A stretch of DNA of 64,000 nucleotides. Origin: Saururus chinensis (Eukaryota; Streptophyta; Magnoliopsida; Piperales; Saururaceae). The translations under genes and the position numbers were made by a program. Position 1 is the stretch's first letter. Each line of letters opens with the position of its first letter. The stretch spans positions 9,568,685-9,632,684 of the forward strand of contig CP141140.1 in the NCBI GenBank assembly GCA_035235625.1, given 5' to 3'. The notes beneath the pieces are model-generated. The model did not search any database and was not told where the DNA came from. It was given only the letters and a program-made list of their open reading frames with translations. Below, in pieces: positions 11,601 through 23,639 of this stretch.

Positions 11601-12163
11601 CAAAACAAGCCATTGGCCCATTGTGCAGAAGCAAACAAATGGGTCACTGTTGTCAAAGGGAGATGGCAAAACTCTCTCGAAATACCCATTCTTACTTACA
11701 ATAAGAACACATTTTTACAATCAGATCAATAAAAGAAAAATATACATTTTTACAATCAGATCAATAAAAGAAAGAAGTTAGCATGAGCCTGCGCATCCCA
11801 CAGCGTGTACACTACTACACCAGTGCATCACAACTAGTGGGATCGAAATCAGATGGCAGGTGATTCAAATCTTCTTGTGCCCCGCCTGGGTAACACAAAT
11901 TGATCTAACTGCGTGTAATGTGCCTACCGCCTCGCGGCCGGATGCGCCGATACGTACTAACGAGACTCTCAATAAAAACAAAGAGAAAAATAATGTAAAC
12001 AGTTCACAAAAAAACCACAACCATAGACAAATAAAATTTTGTACCTTTTTTTCAGAAAGATTGACGCATCAAAATTGACGCAAATAATTCACAAAGAGCT
12101 GATTGCTGCTACACTTTGACAAATTTGTACTCTTTCCTTTTAATTTTTCTCTTCTTTAGCTCT
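8650..12163. other. Intergenic region between phytocyanin and kinesin genes
   Basis: It contains the phytocyanin promoter (right of 8650) and, at its far end, the kinesin 3' untranslated region. No coding frames are convincing. At 9740-9860 is a sequence resembling a plant repeat often found near LTRs (TTTATGTGGTTCAGTAATAGTGCC). At 10480-10630 the purine-rich GGAGGAGACGGGGCAAC followed by TGTAGAC looks like a polypurine tract plus LTR start of a decayed retrotransposon, without a partner. A ~27-base motif (ACATTTTTACAATCAGATCAATAAAAGAAA type) is repeated in tandem at about 11710-11775. Confidence 0.4.
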
Positions 12164-15162
12164 TCAGATCAGATCTGACATTCTCCGGTAGTGCCGACCG
12201 ATAATGCTTTTCATATTTGGACATGATGTGTTTACCCTCTTGTTCCGGGTTATAGAAGATGAATTCACAGTCGAATTGGTTCCACAACGATAGGAGTTTT
12301 CTTTATGCAACAAAATGGAATCTCCAGGAACAATTTTCTTTGTTTCATGAGCCACAGACTTATCATTCGATCCTCTTAAAGTTGCTTTAAAATAGTGATC
12401 TGAATTGAAGGATTGAGACCCAAGCAGCTCATGAGGTGAGATTCTATGTCCTGATTTCAGTGTTCTCACACTTCCACCAATTTCTCCTTCAGGACTTTGT
12501 CTCTGCCTACTCGCTGCTGTAGAGGTCATGAAGCGAGGTAAAAGATGGGTAGCAGACCTTCGACTTGCCTTCTCAGCAACGCGCGGGCTTTCCAAAACTT
12601 CTTCAGGGAAAACTTTGGCGCATTTAGGAGATTCAGATACATGGTAAGCCAAAGAGAAAAGTTTAATCTTCTCTTGTAAGAGGTGTTCACTTGTCGTTAT
12701 CTGGCTCCTTAATTTCTGCCACTCTTCGTCAGCATCTCTCATCTGCTGATCAAGATCAGCTATTCTCTTATCTCTCAGCCTTTTTAGGTCCTGAAATGGA
12801 TGTTGTTAAATTAAACTAGAGAACAATGAGTTTCGTATCTGACAAACTTGTAGAGAAACTAGGAAGATGCTTGCCTCTGGAAGTTCCCTAGTCGATTCCA
12901 CTGCTCTTGCCCTCTCAGCGAAGTTTAAGGAACATATAGTTTCCCCCATGTCATCTTGACAAGGACTGACGTGCACAAGCATCAGAGCTTTGGACCCATC
13001 CCCTGTATCAATTTATCATGAAGAGAGAAAGTGCTTCTGCTTAGCCGAAACAATTTTCACCTTACATAAACATGATGTCAAAGAAGCATGTCGAACTAGT
13101 GAATGAACAGAAAAGTAGAGGTAACAAATAGACTGTTTTTTCACAACTACTAATGATCAATGCATAAACATATGTAGGACGTGTATACATTCATATTTGA
13201 TAAGTTTATTACTGATTTACCTAGTGAATCTCTTAGAATTTGAGTCAGTTTGCTGTTCCTGAAAATGGTAAAACAAAAAGATCATAACTTATACATCACG
13301 TTTACATTTGAATTGTCAACATCAACGTCCTCCTGTTCGGTTGGGCAGACAGATGAATATGAATAAATAGACGAATAAAGAGATTTAATAATGTGAATAA
13401 CCGAGTATGTGCCTGAAAGGAACGTGATTACGCTTTCTTTTTAGGGCCGCAATAACATCCCCAAGAGCCGAGAGAGACAGATTTATGGCTTTTCCTTCAT
13501 CCATGGTCTGTCCGGTAGCTCCTGTCTTCAACAGTCGCTCACTGCCCCCAAGATCTACCATCCACAATTTGCTTGACTTTGGTTTATCTTCCGTACCAAC
13601 GGTAATTCGAATTAAACTGAAAGTTAACAAACAAAGAGGACATAAAACAAAGACGCTACTAAGGACCAAAAAAATTGAGCCAATCGCAGCAATTAGAACG
13701 TGAACACATTTCAATAAAACAGCTGGATGGAACTCTAAGTAGGTACAAATGTTGAAACTTACCAATGAGATCGGCTGGAGGCTTCATTGACATTTGTCCA
13801 TGATGTAGCCCGGGACTTCTTCCCCTTTGCATACCACCGATTTGCTTGTGCAAAATCAGAAACCACTACATCGGTGAGTTTCTCAATTTCAACAGAGCCA
13901 TCCGACCCGCATTGAATGACAAGACCACTATAGAGAGACAACTGGACGAGAATAAGCAGTCTACCAAAGGAAGCCACAAATATTAAATTACAAGCTGAAA
14001 CCAGATCACGAGTGGAACAGTGCCAAGTACCATTTTGAGGTAGGCCCAGTGGCGCGAACAACGGGCCTTGGGCCGAGTAGATCTCGCAGGCTGCCCATGT
14101 AAACCTCCAACATGCTCATGGAGAAGGTCATAGGACCAGCAGTGTCTTTTGAAGCCAGACGAAACAACTCTTTAATGACTCGAGGAACTATCCCGGGATG
14201 ATCATTACTTCCTTCCTTCAGTCAGTTATGTTGAGAATTAATAACTGTGCAAAGTTCGTTGAATAATTTTATTGTGGCAACAACTTTTGTCACTTACCAT
14301 CGTAAAAGTTTTGCCAGTTCCGGTTTGACCATATGCAAAGATGCACACGTTGTGCCCATCAAGTGCTGATCTAAGAATTGGTTCAACCTCAATGAAAACG
14401 TCCTCTGCAATTACTCAACCAAAGAAATTCGTCAAAGAAATTTCCTTGAAAGTAGAGCCATATTTAGCAAATTTCATTGTCTTATAACATCACACTTACC
14501 CTGGGTTGCTGCCTGAGGAAACACTTTATCAAATGTGAACTCCTTTCTACATCCAATGGACTTCACCGTGACCTTCTCTGAAGAAGATGAAACTGGTTGA
14601 GGAGTTCTTCTTCTATCAATCGGCAGAAAAGGCCGAACCCGGCAAAAGACCCGAATACTTCCTGTGTAAGTGAAAGCGAACCCAGAATACTCAACTATGA
14701 GATGCATTTCACATAGCTGAAGCTGGGAATGATCCGCATTTCAAATAATTAAGAGACAAAATGGAGAATGTAATCAATTACCTTTAATGTCTAACAACTT
14801 GTTCAAAGTCTCCCTTCTTTTTGTGTTCAATGATCTCTGTTTTAATCTTAGTTCTGCAATATCCCCTACAATGCCAAAGCAGATCCAGGATCAAAGACAC
14901 AAACTATCACTTGTCAGAAACGAACCTCAAGCATAAGAACTGCATTTGATCAAACTGGAGCAGAAATCCGACCTCGGAGGTTGGAAATGGCTAGCTCGAA
15001 CTCTTCCTTCTCATGCTCAGGAACCAATTTTACGTCAGTATAAGCTGTTGGGGAAGGAGACGAACCACTGAATTCGGAAGTGGATGGAAGTCCATGAAAT
15101 GAATCAGAGTTTAAGCAGATCTGCACATCAAGAGGCTCCGCTACTGCTACTTCTTCAATCAT
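12164..15162 (-). CDS. Kinesin-14 family motor protein
   Basis: Ten coding exons on the minus strand: 15162-14973, 14865-14782, 14661-14500, 14404-14298, 14215-14031, 13927-13763, 13616-13413, 13258-13221, 13002-12875 and 12790-12164. All phases agree and give 629 residues. A short N-terminal region and coiled coil ([25 protein letters not shown]) lead to the KIN-14-type neck ([17 protein letters not shown]), then the ATP-binding motor: P-loop GQTGTGKT (171-178), switch I NEASSRSH (290-297), switch II DLGGSER (319-325, usually DLAGSER) and [17 protein letters not shown]. The tail (422-629) starts as coiled coil and ends basic. KIN-14 motors move along microtubules toward the minus end. Two introns use GC donors (13412 and 12874). 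The start Met is the first in the most 5' recognised exon; a splice acceptor at 15211-15213 and a possible donor near 15940 suggest a 5' UTR intron, so the true start could lie upstream. Confidence 0.9.
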
Positions 15163-17863
15163 ACTCTCAAACCCCTCAAAACCCAATAAAGACAAGTGTT
15201 CTAATCTTCCCTGCCAGGAGTGAGAGGTTAGATTGACCCAAACCCAGTCCAAGAAATGCTCAGATCAGAAAAGAAGAACAGAGTAGTTTAAACAAAGAAC
15301 CCGAGGAAAAGAGACACCCATAAATCTCAAGATTCTAACTCGCAGAATACAAATGCAAAGACCCTTTTAGGCTATAGCCTATAGTCACATTTTTTCCCCT
15401 GGGTCCATTTAGAAAATAAAGTAATGAGGATTCAGGACCAGCAAGTAACTGAAAAGAAGGAGCTGGAAGTAGACTTTACAGGAGCATTAAAAACTTTAGA
15501 AACCAGTAAATGAAGTGAAATTAGCCGATACCAATATTCTATACTTCTACTAACAATAAAGAGAAAAGGGTAGACAGAGATAGAGACATCCGCTGACTGA
15601 GAGAGATAAGGAAACCGGCCAGAACTTTACTGCTACGGCAGCAGTAAGAGTAAAATTCAATGGCAGAGCAAGTACTACTGTTCCGACTTCAGGAAAACAG
15701 GTAAGAGGTTGAAACTTGAAAGAAAAGACAGCCCCATAAACCCTAGAAATTTAAAAAGCGATAAATCTAATCCGATTCCAGAACACATTGCAAGATACCT
15801 GTAAAATATATTAAAAAAAAACCACTATCAGTGTCAAACTTTCAGTTCAGAAACATTGAATAAGCTATCCTCGGAGATATCCATACTTTAAGCCGTTAGG
15901 TGAAGTAATAATATTGGGTAAAATATCTGGAGTTACCTTGAGTCATAAGCATGAAAGAACTACGGAACCAACTCTGCCATTTCAGTCCTGACAAGGAGCG
16001 CCACATGGTCCAGAAGCACTGACATTGACCATTGACGGGGGGGGGGGAGGGAATTCTGGCACGGCCAAAGAAGAGAAGGGCAACGTAGGAATCAGAGTTT
16101 GACGCCTTTCATCTGTGCTGGAGGAGTAAATTATACACGGACAAGGCTTGGCGTTAACGGCAATCTAATCTTCTAGGAGTAACTAATCACCATTTTTAAT
16201 TGTTTTTGGGCTCAACAGCAGGAAAGAAATGAAGAGTTTTGGCGGAAACGTGTGAAGATGGAATGCTGGCCGTCGGATTTCGAACTTTCAAATTTATGCG
16301 CCTTTCTCTTTCCCGGGATTCAGATTCGTTTCTCTGATGAGGGGTGAGTGGGGTGGGCACGGCGCGGGTGGGTTGGGTGCGGAAAAGGAGGCCCAATGGA
16401 GCCCGCCACAGACGCTCTCCTCTGACTAAAATGCGCGTATCCACGTGCATATGGGCACTAACCCGATGGGGCGGGCCCGGCGCATCTTTTTCCATTTGGG
16501 TTTGGCACAAAAGCCGGCGGAAATGTTCGCTTTCTGGTTCTGCCATGCAAAACCCAATGGGCCCATGGTAGTGGGCTTGGGCCAAGAACCCATTGGAAAA
16601 AATTTCTGTCATCCGATAATCCTGGTCGTGTCTTCCACGAAATCTTCCACCAAGAGGAGCCACGTGTGCTAATGAACGTGCCTTAACGGTTAATTTGGCA
16701 CTAAAATACACTAATATATGCACGGTTGATCTTAAAATCTACAGCTCCCTATTAAATAAATTTTTTTTCAAATATATATAATACAGGTAATATTCTCTCT
16801 ATCTCATATTAATAATTTAGCCTCAAATAATTTTTTAAAAATAACCATTTGGAGCTAAAATTTTCCCAAAAAAAAAATGTGCATTTGGGGATCGTGTGGA
16901 TGATGAATGACATATCTAAGTTGACAATACGGGTTAGAACAGACCTTACACTGAAGGCTGTAACCTCTTTTCATCCAAAACCTTTGTTTTTTGCACTATT
17001 CAACCAAAACTTTAATTACAGTGTACAACTGCCGCTAAGGCAAACATCTGCAGCGGAATGCAGCTGATGTGTGAAGGCGGAGTGGCAGTATATGCCGTTT
17101 AGATTTGAGCCGCCTAATTAGGTACGTATTCAACAGCTCAGGTCTATTTATTAAGTCTCAACTAACCTGCAGCCAAGCAGCCAGCACACGCAGGTCCCTC
17201 AGAACTCAGAAGGCCATAAATAGCTCTTCGATCTTTCCACCTCCTCGCCTTTGACTGATTCTCTGCAACCATAAGTGTTAGTTCATCCGCAAAGTGTACT
17301 GCGCAAGTCTACACATACACAGATTATGGAAGTATGGAACCCCCAATTTCAAACATTTTTAAACCTCACACTTTTTTAGATTTTTTCCATGTGGAGAAAT
17401 AGAGGGATTATCTGCTTATTCATCCTTAAATATCACATATTTTGAAATGTGGACCACGTCATTAACTTCACCATCGGTGACTAACGGAGGCGGTAGTCTT
17501 CGCATGCTCATGAAGGGCATTCACCGCAAAAACGTGGCTCTTACGTGCATGGACGGTTCGATACGATTATAGTCTTTAAGTCAAATATTTAAATAAAATA
17601 TGTTTATATTTATTATTATTTTTAAAGTTGTATAAAAAAATCGAACGTAGTTGAATCGGGTAAAACAGAACCAAAATTAGTCGATTTAATTTGGTTTTAA
17701 ATTTGATTTCAATTTAATATTGTTAGTAAACCAATGCATTTTCACTTCGGTTTGATTCTACCTTATAAAAAACTAAAACTGAACCAAATCGAGTATCTTT
17801 TTTATTTTTTACTTTGAATTTAATCTCAGATGGTTGAGATAAATATCCACTTATTAACCCTAA
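15163..17863. other. Kinesin 5' region and intergenic DNA
   Basis: 15163-16130 probably holds the kinesin leader and promoter. A run of about ten Gs is at 16037-16047. A GC-rich stretch (16320-16600) has overlapping open frames on both strands but no recognisable protein. At 16790-16860 a fragment of the dispersed TTAATAATTTAGCCTCAAAT-type AT-rich repeat occurs. 17100-17860 shows nothing codable. Confidence 0.5.
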
Positions 17864-19724
17864 TGTAAGGTCCCTTATTTTTCTACGATTTTCTGGGATT
17901 TTTCTGCCATTTTTCTGGTCACTTTCGGCAGGAAAATGTGACGTTTCAGCGTATGGGTATTTGTATCTTTTTCCCATATTTATACCCGTAGAGTCGGGTG
18001 TGGGGCTTAGTCGCAGGCCACGGGCCTCGCTGCGCGCTTACGGCGCGAATTTTGGAGGTTCGGCGCGTAACTAGTGAGTTAACGCGCATTAGGGACGTAG
18101 ATGTAAAAATTAAAAAGTTTAACTATATATATCTTTCTCCCCGTCGGTTTTCACATAACCGACTTCCAGAAACTTTTTTGACGTCCAGTGAGTTTTTGAG
18201 AAAACCCGAGGGCATATCCGGTCGCTCCGTTCTCCCTCCTCCGTCGTCGGATTCCGTTGATTTTTGTCAGGATCCGCTTTGCCTCACCGCCACGAGTCCG
18301 TAGGTACCGGCTATGACCGCCGCCACGGCCTCTTCGCTCCTCCACGAGGTACCGAACCTTTTTTTCGGGTTTTCTCTCCTTCAATCCCGTTTTTGCACTG
18401 TGGGTGTACGATTTTGACATCGTTTGCGGCCGCTCTCAACTAGACTTATGTTTAGTTGGCCGCTAGGAACCCATAGACACTGGCTGGAGCCGCCGCCATG
18501 CTTTTTTCGCTCCGTGGTGAGCTACCGATCTTTTGGTCGGGTTTTTGTTACTATTCACATCTCACTGTCCGTGGGATGTTTTGGACGCCGGTGTGTTTCC
18601 GGTTGTCGTCCGGCCACCGGTAGGACTCCATCCAGCCTACCTTGACCCGGTGTTGGTAGGGGGTTGCCGTTTCCGACCCCGCCTCGCCCCTATTGCCTTG
18701 CTCCGCCCAATTAGACGCTTTGGGTGCGTCTTGGGCCGTGGTCATCGGCGAGCCGTATGCTATTTGGCCATTATGGGCTCTGCCCCGGCTCGGCGACAGT
18801 GAGGGTCAGCCCCACTTGGCCCGATTATATACTCCACCCGGAATGGGCCGCTTGTCATGGCCTTATACCGTGCGAGATGCATAGCTGCCCGCACCATGGG
18901 TATTGGTTGTGGGTGGCGATCGGCGATGTCGCCGCTTTGATTGGCCACAGCTAAGGGCCTTAGCCCTGTTGGCTTTTGTGGGCCTTGGGTCGCCCCCTTT
19001 CAGCCCTCTCCCCCGCCCTTTGGGCCACGTGTGCATGTGGCCACGCGTGTACTTCTGGGTTTAGGCGCCGCATTCGTGCCGCCTAACCATCGGTTGGCTT
19101 TGCCACCGAGTGGAGTTGACCACTAGAGCTGTCCTCCACCTCTCCTTTGTTCTCGAGCGTTGCCCCACGCTCTCCGCCCGTATGTGGGCCTTTGTTGACC
19201 GAAATCGTTGCCGTTGGGTGCTGTCCACGGCCGATTTCGACGTCTTGTGGCCGGTTGTGCACATCTAAGCCACCGGCCGATCTTCAGGGTGTACAGCCTT
19301 GACATCTGGTCGCACCGCCACTTATGTTGGCTTGACTTTTCTCCCGGCCGCCCTAGTGTGCCGCCGTGGATCGCGGGTTTTGCCGCATTGATATCTGACA
19401 CTCTGTTTGGCCGTGATAGTTTCGGCGCTTCCTAAAACCCTCGGGACAGCAGCTCTCTCAGCCAGGCAACGGTTTGACCGCCAACTCCGCCGCCGACGCC
19501 GCCACCGTCGTGTGCTCGCCATCGAACGCCATGATTACGAGGTAGGGGAGTTTTGAACTCGTAAATTCATGAAGCATGCTTTGAATGAGTAGCAGCATGC
19601 TAGGATTGTATGATTCCATGCTTGGATGTTAAGTAACGATCCGATTGCATGAGGTGCGTGTAAGCAGGATTGTATGGTATGATTGATATGCATGAGATGT
19701 ATGCATGTTTTATGGATGTGGATT

Positions 19725-20150
19725 ATGTATGCGCTGGCGATGGCTAGCAAATATGTCAGTATGCTATGTATGGGTTATGCATGTGCTAGTGATGGCTAGC
19801 GTGCATGTTTGAAGTATGTAAGAATGTGTGTGCACGTGCTAGAGATGACTAGTGTGTACGTTTGATGTATGCATGTGCTAGAGATGGCTAGCGTGCATGT
19901 TTGATGTATGTGTGAATGTATGAATATGCTAGTGATGGCTAGCGTGCATGTTTGAAGTATGTAAGAATGTGTGTGCACGTGCTAGAGATGACTAGCGTGT
20001 ACGTTTGATGTATGCATGTGCTAGTGATGGCTAGCGTGCATGTTTGATATATGTGTGAATGTATGCATATGCTAGTGATGGCTAGCGTGCACGTTTGACG
20101 TGTGTATGCATGTGCTAGTGATGGCTAGCATGCATGTTTGTAAGTTATGT
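19725..20150 (+). repeat. Higher-order tandem array, 143-bp super-unit
   Basis: The motif TGCTAGwGATGrCTAGC recurs at 19784, 19837, 19876, 19927, 19980, 20019, 20070 and 20113. Spacings are 53, 39, 51, 53, 39, 51, then 43. Three diverged sub-units thus form a 143-bp super-unit present twice in exact register, plus flanking partial copies. This is higher-order organisation as in satellite DNA, but inside an LTR. Confidence 0.85.
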
Positions 20151-20879
20151 ATGTATGACCGTATGTGTATGTTGTACGTATGTGTGAGACATACGTATGT
20201 ATGATGGCTTTTGCCTATGCTTTGGATGTGCGTATGTGTTTGTGGGCAGAGGTATGGGCGATGGACAGTAAGAGGTGACAGAAGCTCTGTCTGAATTTGG
20301 ATGCGGTTGTGTAAGCGTATGACAGAGGATAAGAGTATGACGGGTAAGGATTAGAATGGATCAGCTTGGGGTGGATTGTATGTTGGGCATTTGTCAGACA
20401 GTAAGAGTGTTCATAATTGTACAAGCATAACGTACATATTATGAAGTGAAAAATAAGTATAATAAGTGAGATATAAGTAAGAGGGCGACAACTGGGTTGG
20501 CTCTGAGGAGCGATATTTGAGGATGTCAGTGTAAGAGGTTTTGGCCATAAGATGGATGGCGAAGTACGTAAGACTGTAAGGGTTTGTTGTACGATGAGTT
20601 TTGTCCATGATGTGGACGGGTAAGTGAAGTCTGCTGCCCTAACGAACTTGGGTTTCGGATCGGGCTCAGCTTCGGTTTGACCAGTCGAGGACTGTGAGTT
20701 TGTGTGGCATAATTGTACCGCATAATATACTTAATTCAAACTGGAATTATAAGCATAGCTAATGATAGCGTTGTGAGTTTGAGACCTGAGGGTTCGACGG
20801 ATTAAGTTCCGTGTTTGAGCTGGCCGCTAATGAGTTGGCCGAGCGTTTATCATGTCTTACCATGGTGTTATCCTGCGGG

Positions 20880-21135
20880 ATGTTGTCTGTGTGCTATGTA
20901 GAGCACCGGACGTCTGATGCTCTGCTGAGAGCGACGTTGTTTCTGATTTGGTCTGCGTGCTGTATAAGCCCAGACGTTTGATGCTCTGTTGAGAGCGATG
21001 TATGTTTCTGACTTTGTCTACATGCTGTATAAGCCCAGACGTCTGATGCTCTGCTGAGAGCGACGTATGTTTCTGATTTGGTCTGTGTGCTGTGTAAGCC
21101 CAGACGTTTGATGCTCTGTTGAGAGCGTTGTATGT
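20880..21135 (+). repeat. 65-bp tandem repeat, four copies
   Basis: The block AGCCCAGACGTYTGATGCTC followed by TGYTGAGAGCG recurs with GATGCTCTG at 20916, 20980, 21045 and 21110, a 64-65-base period. Copies differ by a few substitutions; the first is the most diverged. Confidence 0.9.
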
Positions 21136-21180
21136 TTTCGCCCAAGAGTGGCACTGTACGTTTCTGCCCAAGAGTGGCAA

Positions 21181-21355
21181 TGGTACTATAAGACCCATTA
21201 TGGTGGGCAATTCTATGGTACTATAAGACCCATTATGGTGGGCAATTCTATGGCACTATAAGACCCATTATGGTGGGCAATTCTCTGGCACTATAAGACC
21301 CATTATGGTGGGCGATTCTATGGCACTATAAGACCCATTATGGTGGGCAACTGTA
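21181..21355 (+). repeat. 35-bp tandem repeat, five copies
   Basis: ACTATAAGACCCATTATGG followed by TGGGCAATTCTATGG recurs at 21185, 21220, 21255, 21290 and 21325. The period is exactly 35 bases with near identity, so this is the youngest of the arrays in this LTR. Confidence 0.92.
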
Positions 21356-21584
21356 TGACCCCTTATGTGTGGGTGTTTATGTTTGCGCGCTCAGGTAAGT
21401 AGTATCATGGATCTACTCTTACCTGTTTGATCCAGTGCCCCATGAGCATTGGTGTGCCTTACCTTCGGAAAAGTCCATGGCGTCTAGTCACTCCCCGGAG
21501 GTTAAGGTGTTGCCCCAGTGGCATTCTTTTCCATTTCGACGCTGGAGCTTATTAGTTGTAATGAGCTTCAGTGGTCGTTGATAT

Positions 21585-21935
21585 GTGTACGATTATGAAT
21601 ACGACTGTATGAGTGTGAGTACGACTGTAAGTGTATGAGTATGAGTAAGACTGTAAGCGTATGAGTATGAGTAAGACTGTAAGCGTATGAGTATGAGCAC
21701 GACTGTAAGAGTATGAGTACGATTGTGAGAATATGTTTCTGAGTAAGACAGTAAGTATGATTTTGTGCATCGTACGAGTGAGGTCGTACGAGTCTGATTG
21801 TACGAGTAAGGTCGTACATGTATGGGTAAGCTGCATGAGCGAGCATATGATTATACGAGTAAGGTCGTACAAGTATGCGTATGTTGTATGAGTATGCGTA
21901 CGGTGGTACGAGTAAGTTGTATGACCCTGGATAAG
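21585..21935 (+). repeat. Degenerate GTATGAGTA-rich minisatellite
   Basis: Imperfect copies of a 26-27-base unit containing GTATGAGTATGAGTAAGAC and TGTAAGC lie at about 21600-21730. They grade into looser TACGAGTAAGGTCGTACRAG copies up to about 21935. Its complement yields long spurious open frames. Confidence 0.8.
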
Positions 21936-22679
21936 GGTGTTTGTGTAAGTTGATTGGACAGTATGATATTGGCACGATGGTGCCTTCGATATGTTTGTGG
22001 CACGATGGTGCCTTTGGTATGATCGTATGTGTACGTGCACGATTTGATTATGTTATGTTGACTGCTTCATGTTTCAGTTGCATGATGCATGCATTTATGA
22101 ACTTGGAGTTCACCGTTTGGGATTTCCCCTACTGGGTATTTTCCTACTGAGTATGAAAATACTCACCCTACTATTTTTAGCCCCGTTATACGGGAGGTTT
22201 TGCAGGTTGTGCGGAGAGCTCCTGGTGATGGACGCTCGTTTCAGCGGTGGATTGATTCCCGTTGACTTAGGTATCTGCTTGACTCTCTGCGAGTTTATTT
22301 GTGCCACGATCTCCTGTATTGGGTGAGATGAGAACATAAGATGTTTATTCTGAACTTTCATTTGGATCAGTCAGTGGACTGTTATGGGACTTGTACTCAG
22401 GGATGCCTGGGAGAGTGATTTGTATTTAAAAGTCTATGATCATAGCAAATTTATTCGTATGTGTGTTTTCGAGTAGCGCCTGATGATATTTGCTTTGGCC
22501 GTACGATGATTGACCGTATGTGGATGTTTAATGTTTTAAATTATAAACTGTTTTATCAGGTTTTGGTTTCGTCATTTTTCCTCCGATTTACAGACGTTAT
22601 ATTGAAAAAATTTTCCGTGAATTTTAAGGAAAATGTGTGAAAAATCTCGGGCGTTACACCTAACTACTCCCCCCTTCTT

Positions 22680-23290
22680 CTACACTTCACCCACCGACCC
22701 GCCGCCCTCCTCCTCTTCCTCCTCCTCCTCCATTTGGCACCCTCTGCCAGTGCCCAACTAAACCTCTCCTCCTATAGTCCTACTCCATCGCTATCTCCCT
22801 CTGGACCCCACTCTCCAATTTCACCCTCCTCTCTCCCAACTCTATCTTGCCCGCCGGCTTCCTCCCCGTCAATAGCTCTTCTTCCTCCCCCTCCGGCTAC
22901 CTCTTCTTTGTCTGGGTCCTTGGCGACACAACTCGGGGAGTCGTCTGGTCCCACAACCCTGCCCAAACCTGTCTACCAGTCGGCCTCCCATTCCATCTCC
23001 CGCCTCCTATCCATCATTGATCCCTCCCCTCCCCTCCCCCAGCCAAAAACCTCCTCCCCGGCCCCACCTCCCAGCCCAACTCGTCCCTCAACCTCTCCAA
23101 TGCCGGTCACCCCTCCTACGGCCTCCAAAGCAGCTTCAACTACCCCACAGACACCATCCTCCCCAGCCAACCCCTCCCATCTAACCAGACCCAGGTATTG
23201 TCGTCCGAGAGCTTCATCCTGCTTAACTCATCTAGCTTGGCCTTCAACTCGTGGAACATCATTTGGATGTTGGACGACAAGAGATGACTA
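22680..23290 (+). pseudogene. Fragment of a bulb-type lectin receptor-like kinase gene
   Basis: One frame reads as a bulb-lectin (G-type lectin/S-receptor kinase) domain: LLSPNSILPAGFLPV, then YLFFVWVLGDTTRGVVWSHN (normally VVWSAN), and later SSFNYPTDTILPSQPL, a typical SF-PTDTLLP block. Stops near 22776 and 23011, a likely frameshift between the halves, and the lack of transmembrane and kinase parts mark it as a dead fragment. Its left edge lies only ~20 bases from the 4.8-kb solo LTR. A large out-of-frame open stretch (22734-23300) on the same strand is Pro/Ser-rich and not a real protein. Confidence 0.6.
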
Positions 23291-23639
23291 TGGAACCTAA
23301 CAGAGGATGGAAGGTTGGTGGGGGCGAGCACCCTGCGCCGATTCTAGGCCCACGCAAATCCTCTGGCCATTGCCCCACCCTTTCTCCCTCTCTTCCTCAC
23401 CATCTCACACCACCACCAAGTCGTCGCCTGCACCTCGCGGCCCTCGCCTCATGTCATTGCCCTTTCTCCCTCTCCTCCTCCCATGCCGGCCCACCATCAT
23501 GTACCGCCAACCGAAAAAAAATAGTCTTTGGTCATGGGGAGATTCCCCATGGCTCTGCCTCCTCCCGGCGACCTCCCCCCTCCCTGTGGCTTCCCCTTTC
23601 CCCCGGCCTCCTTTGGCCTCACCCACAACTGGTTCTAAA

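Larger units (their letters stand above)
17864..22658 (+). mobile_element. Solo LTR, 4,795 bp, with several tandem arrays
   Basis: It starts TGTAAGGTCCC and ends CTCGGGCGTTACA, flanked by a perfect 5-bp duplication CCTAA (17859-17863 and 22659-22663). No gag or pol sequence is present. A TATA-like TATTTATA (17977-17984) precedes a GC-rich leader-like region (18000-19500) with only non-conserved open frames. The right half is tandem arrays. Ends and duplication length fit a very long solo LTR. The 39.3-40.0 kb region carries a decayed relative (same TAGAGTCGGG segment after the TATA-like box). The clade is uncertain; a Tekay/Del-type long LTR is my inference. Confidence 0.82.

Noticed and set aside
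15940-16020. Upstream ATG with a short open frame before a possible donor on the kinesin strand
   Set aside because: The frame ends in phase 1 at the donor, while the next kinesin exon needs phase 0. It is more likely part of a 5' UTR exon.
18000-19520. Many overlapping open frames on both strands in a GC-rich stretch
   Set aside because: High GC lowers stop frequency. No frame shows a domain, and the region is the leader part of the 4.8-kb LTR.
20880-21355. Regularly spaced repeats that could suggest a CRISPR-like array
   Set aside because: Units are contiguous tandem copies without unique spacers, in a plant LTR.
21552-22040. Minus-strand frames rich in His, Tyr and Thr
   Set aside because: They are translations of the GTATGAGTA-type minisatellite; the repeat, not selection, keeps the frame open.
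22734-23300. Plus-strand Pro/Ser-rich frame of 188 codons
   Set aside because: It overlaps the lectin-domain remnant out of frame; low-complexity translation of a C-rich strand.
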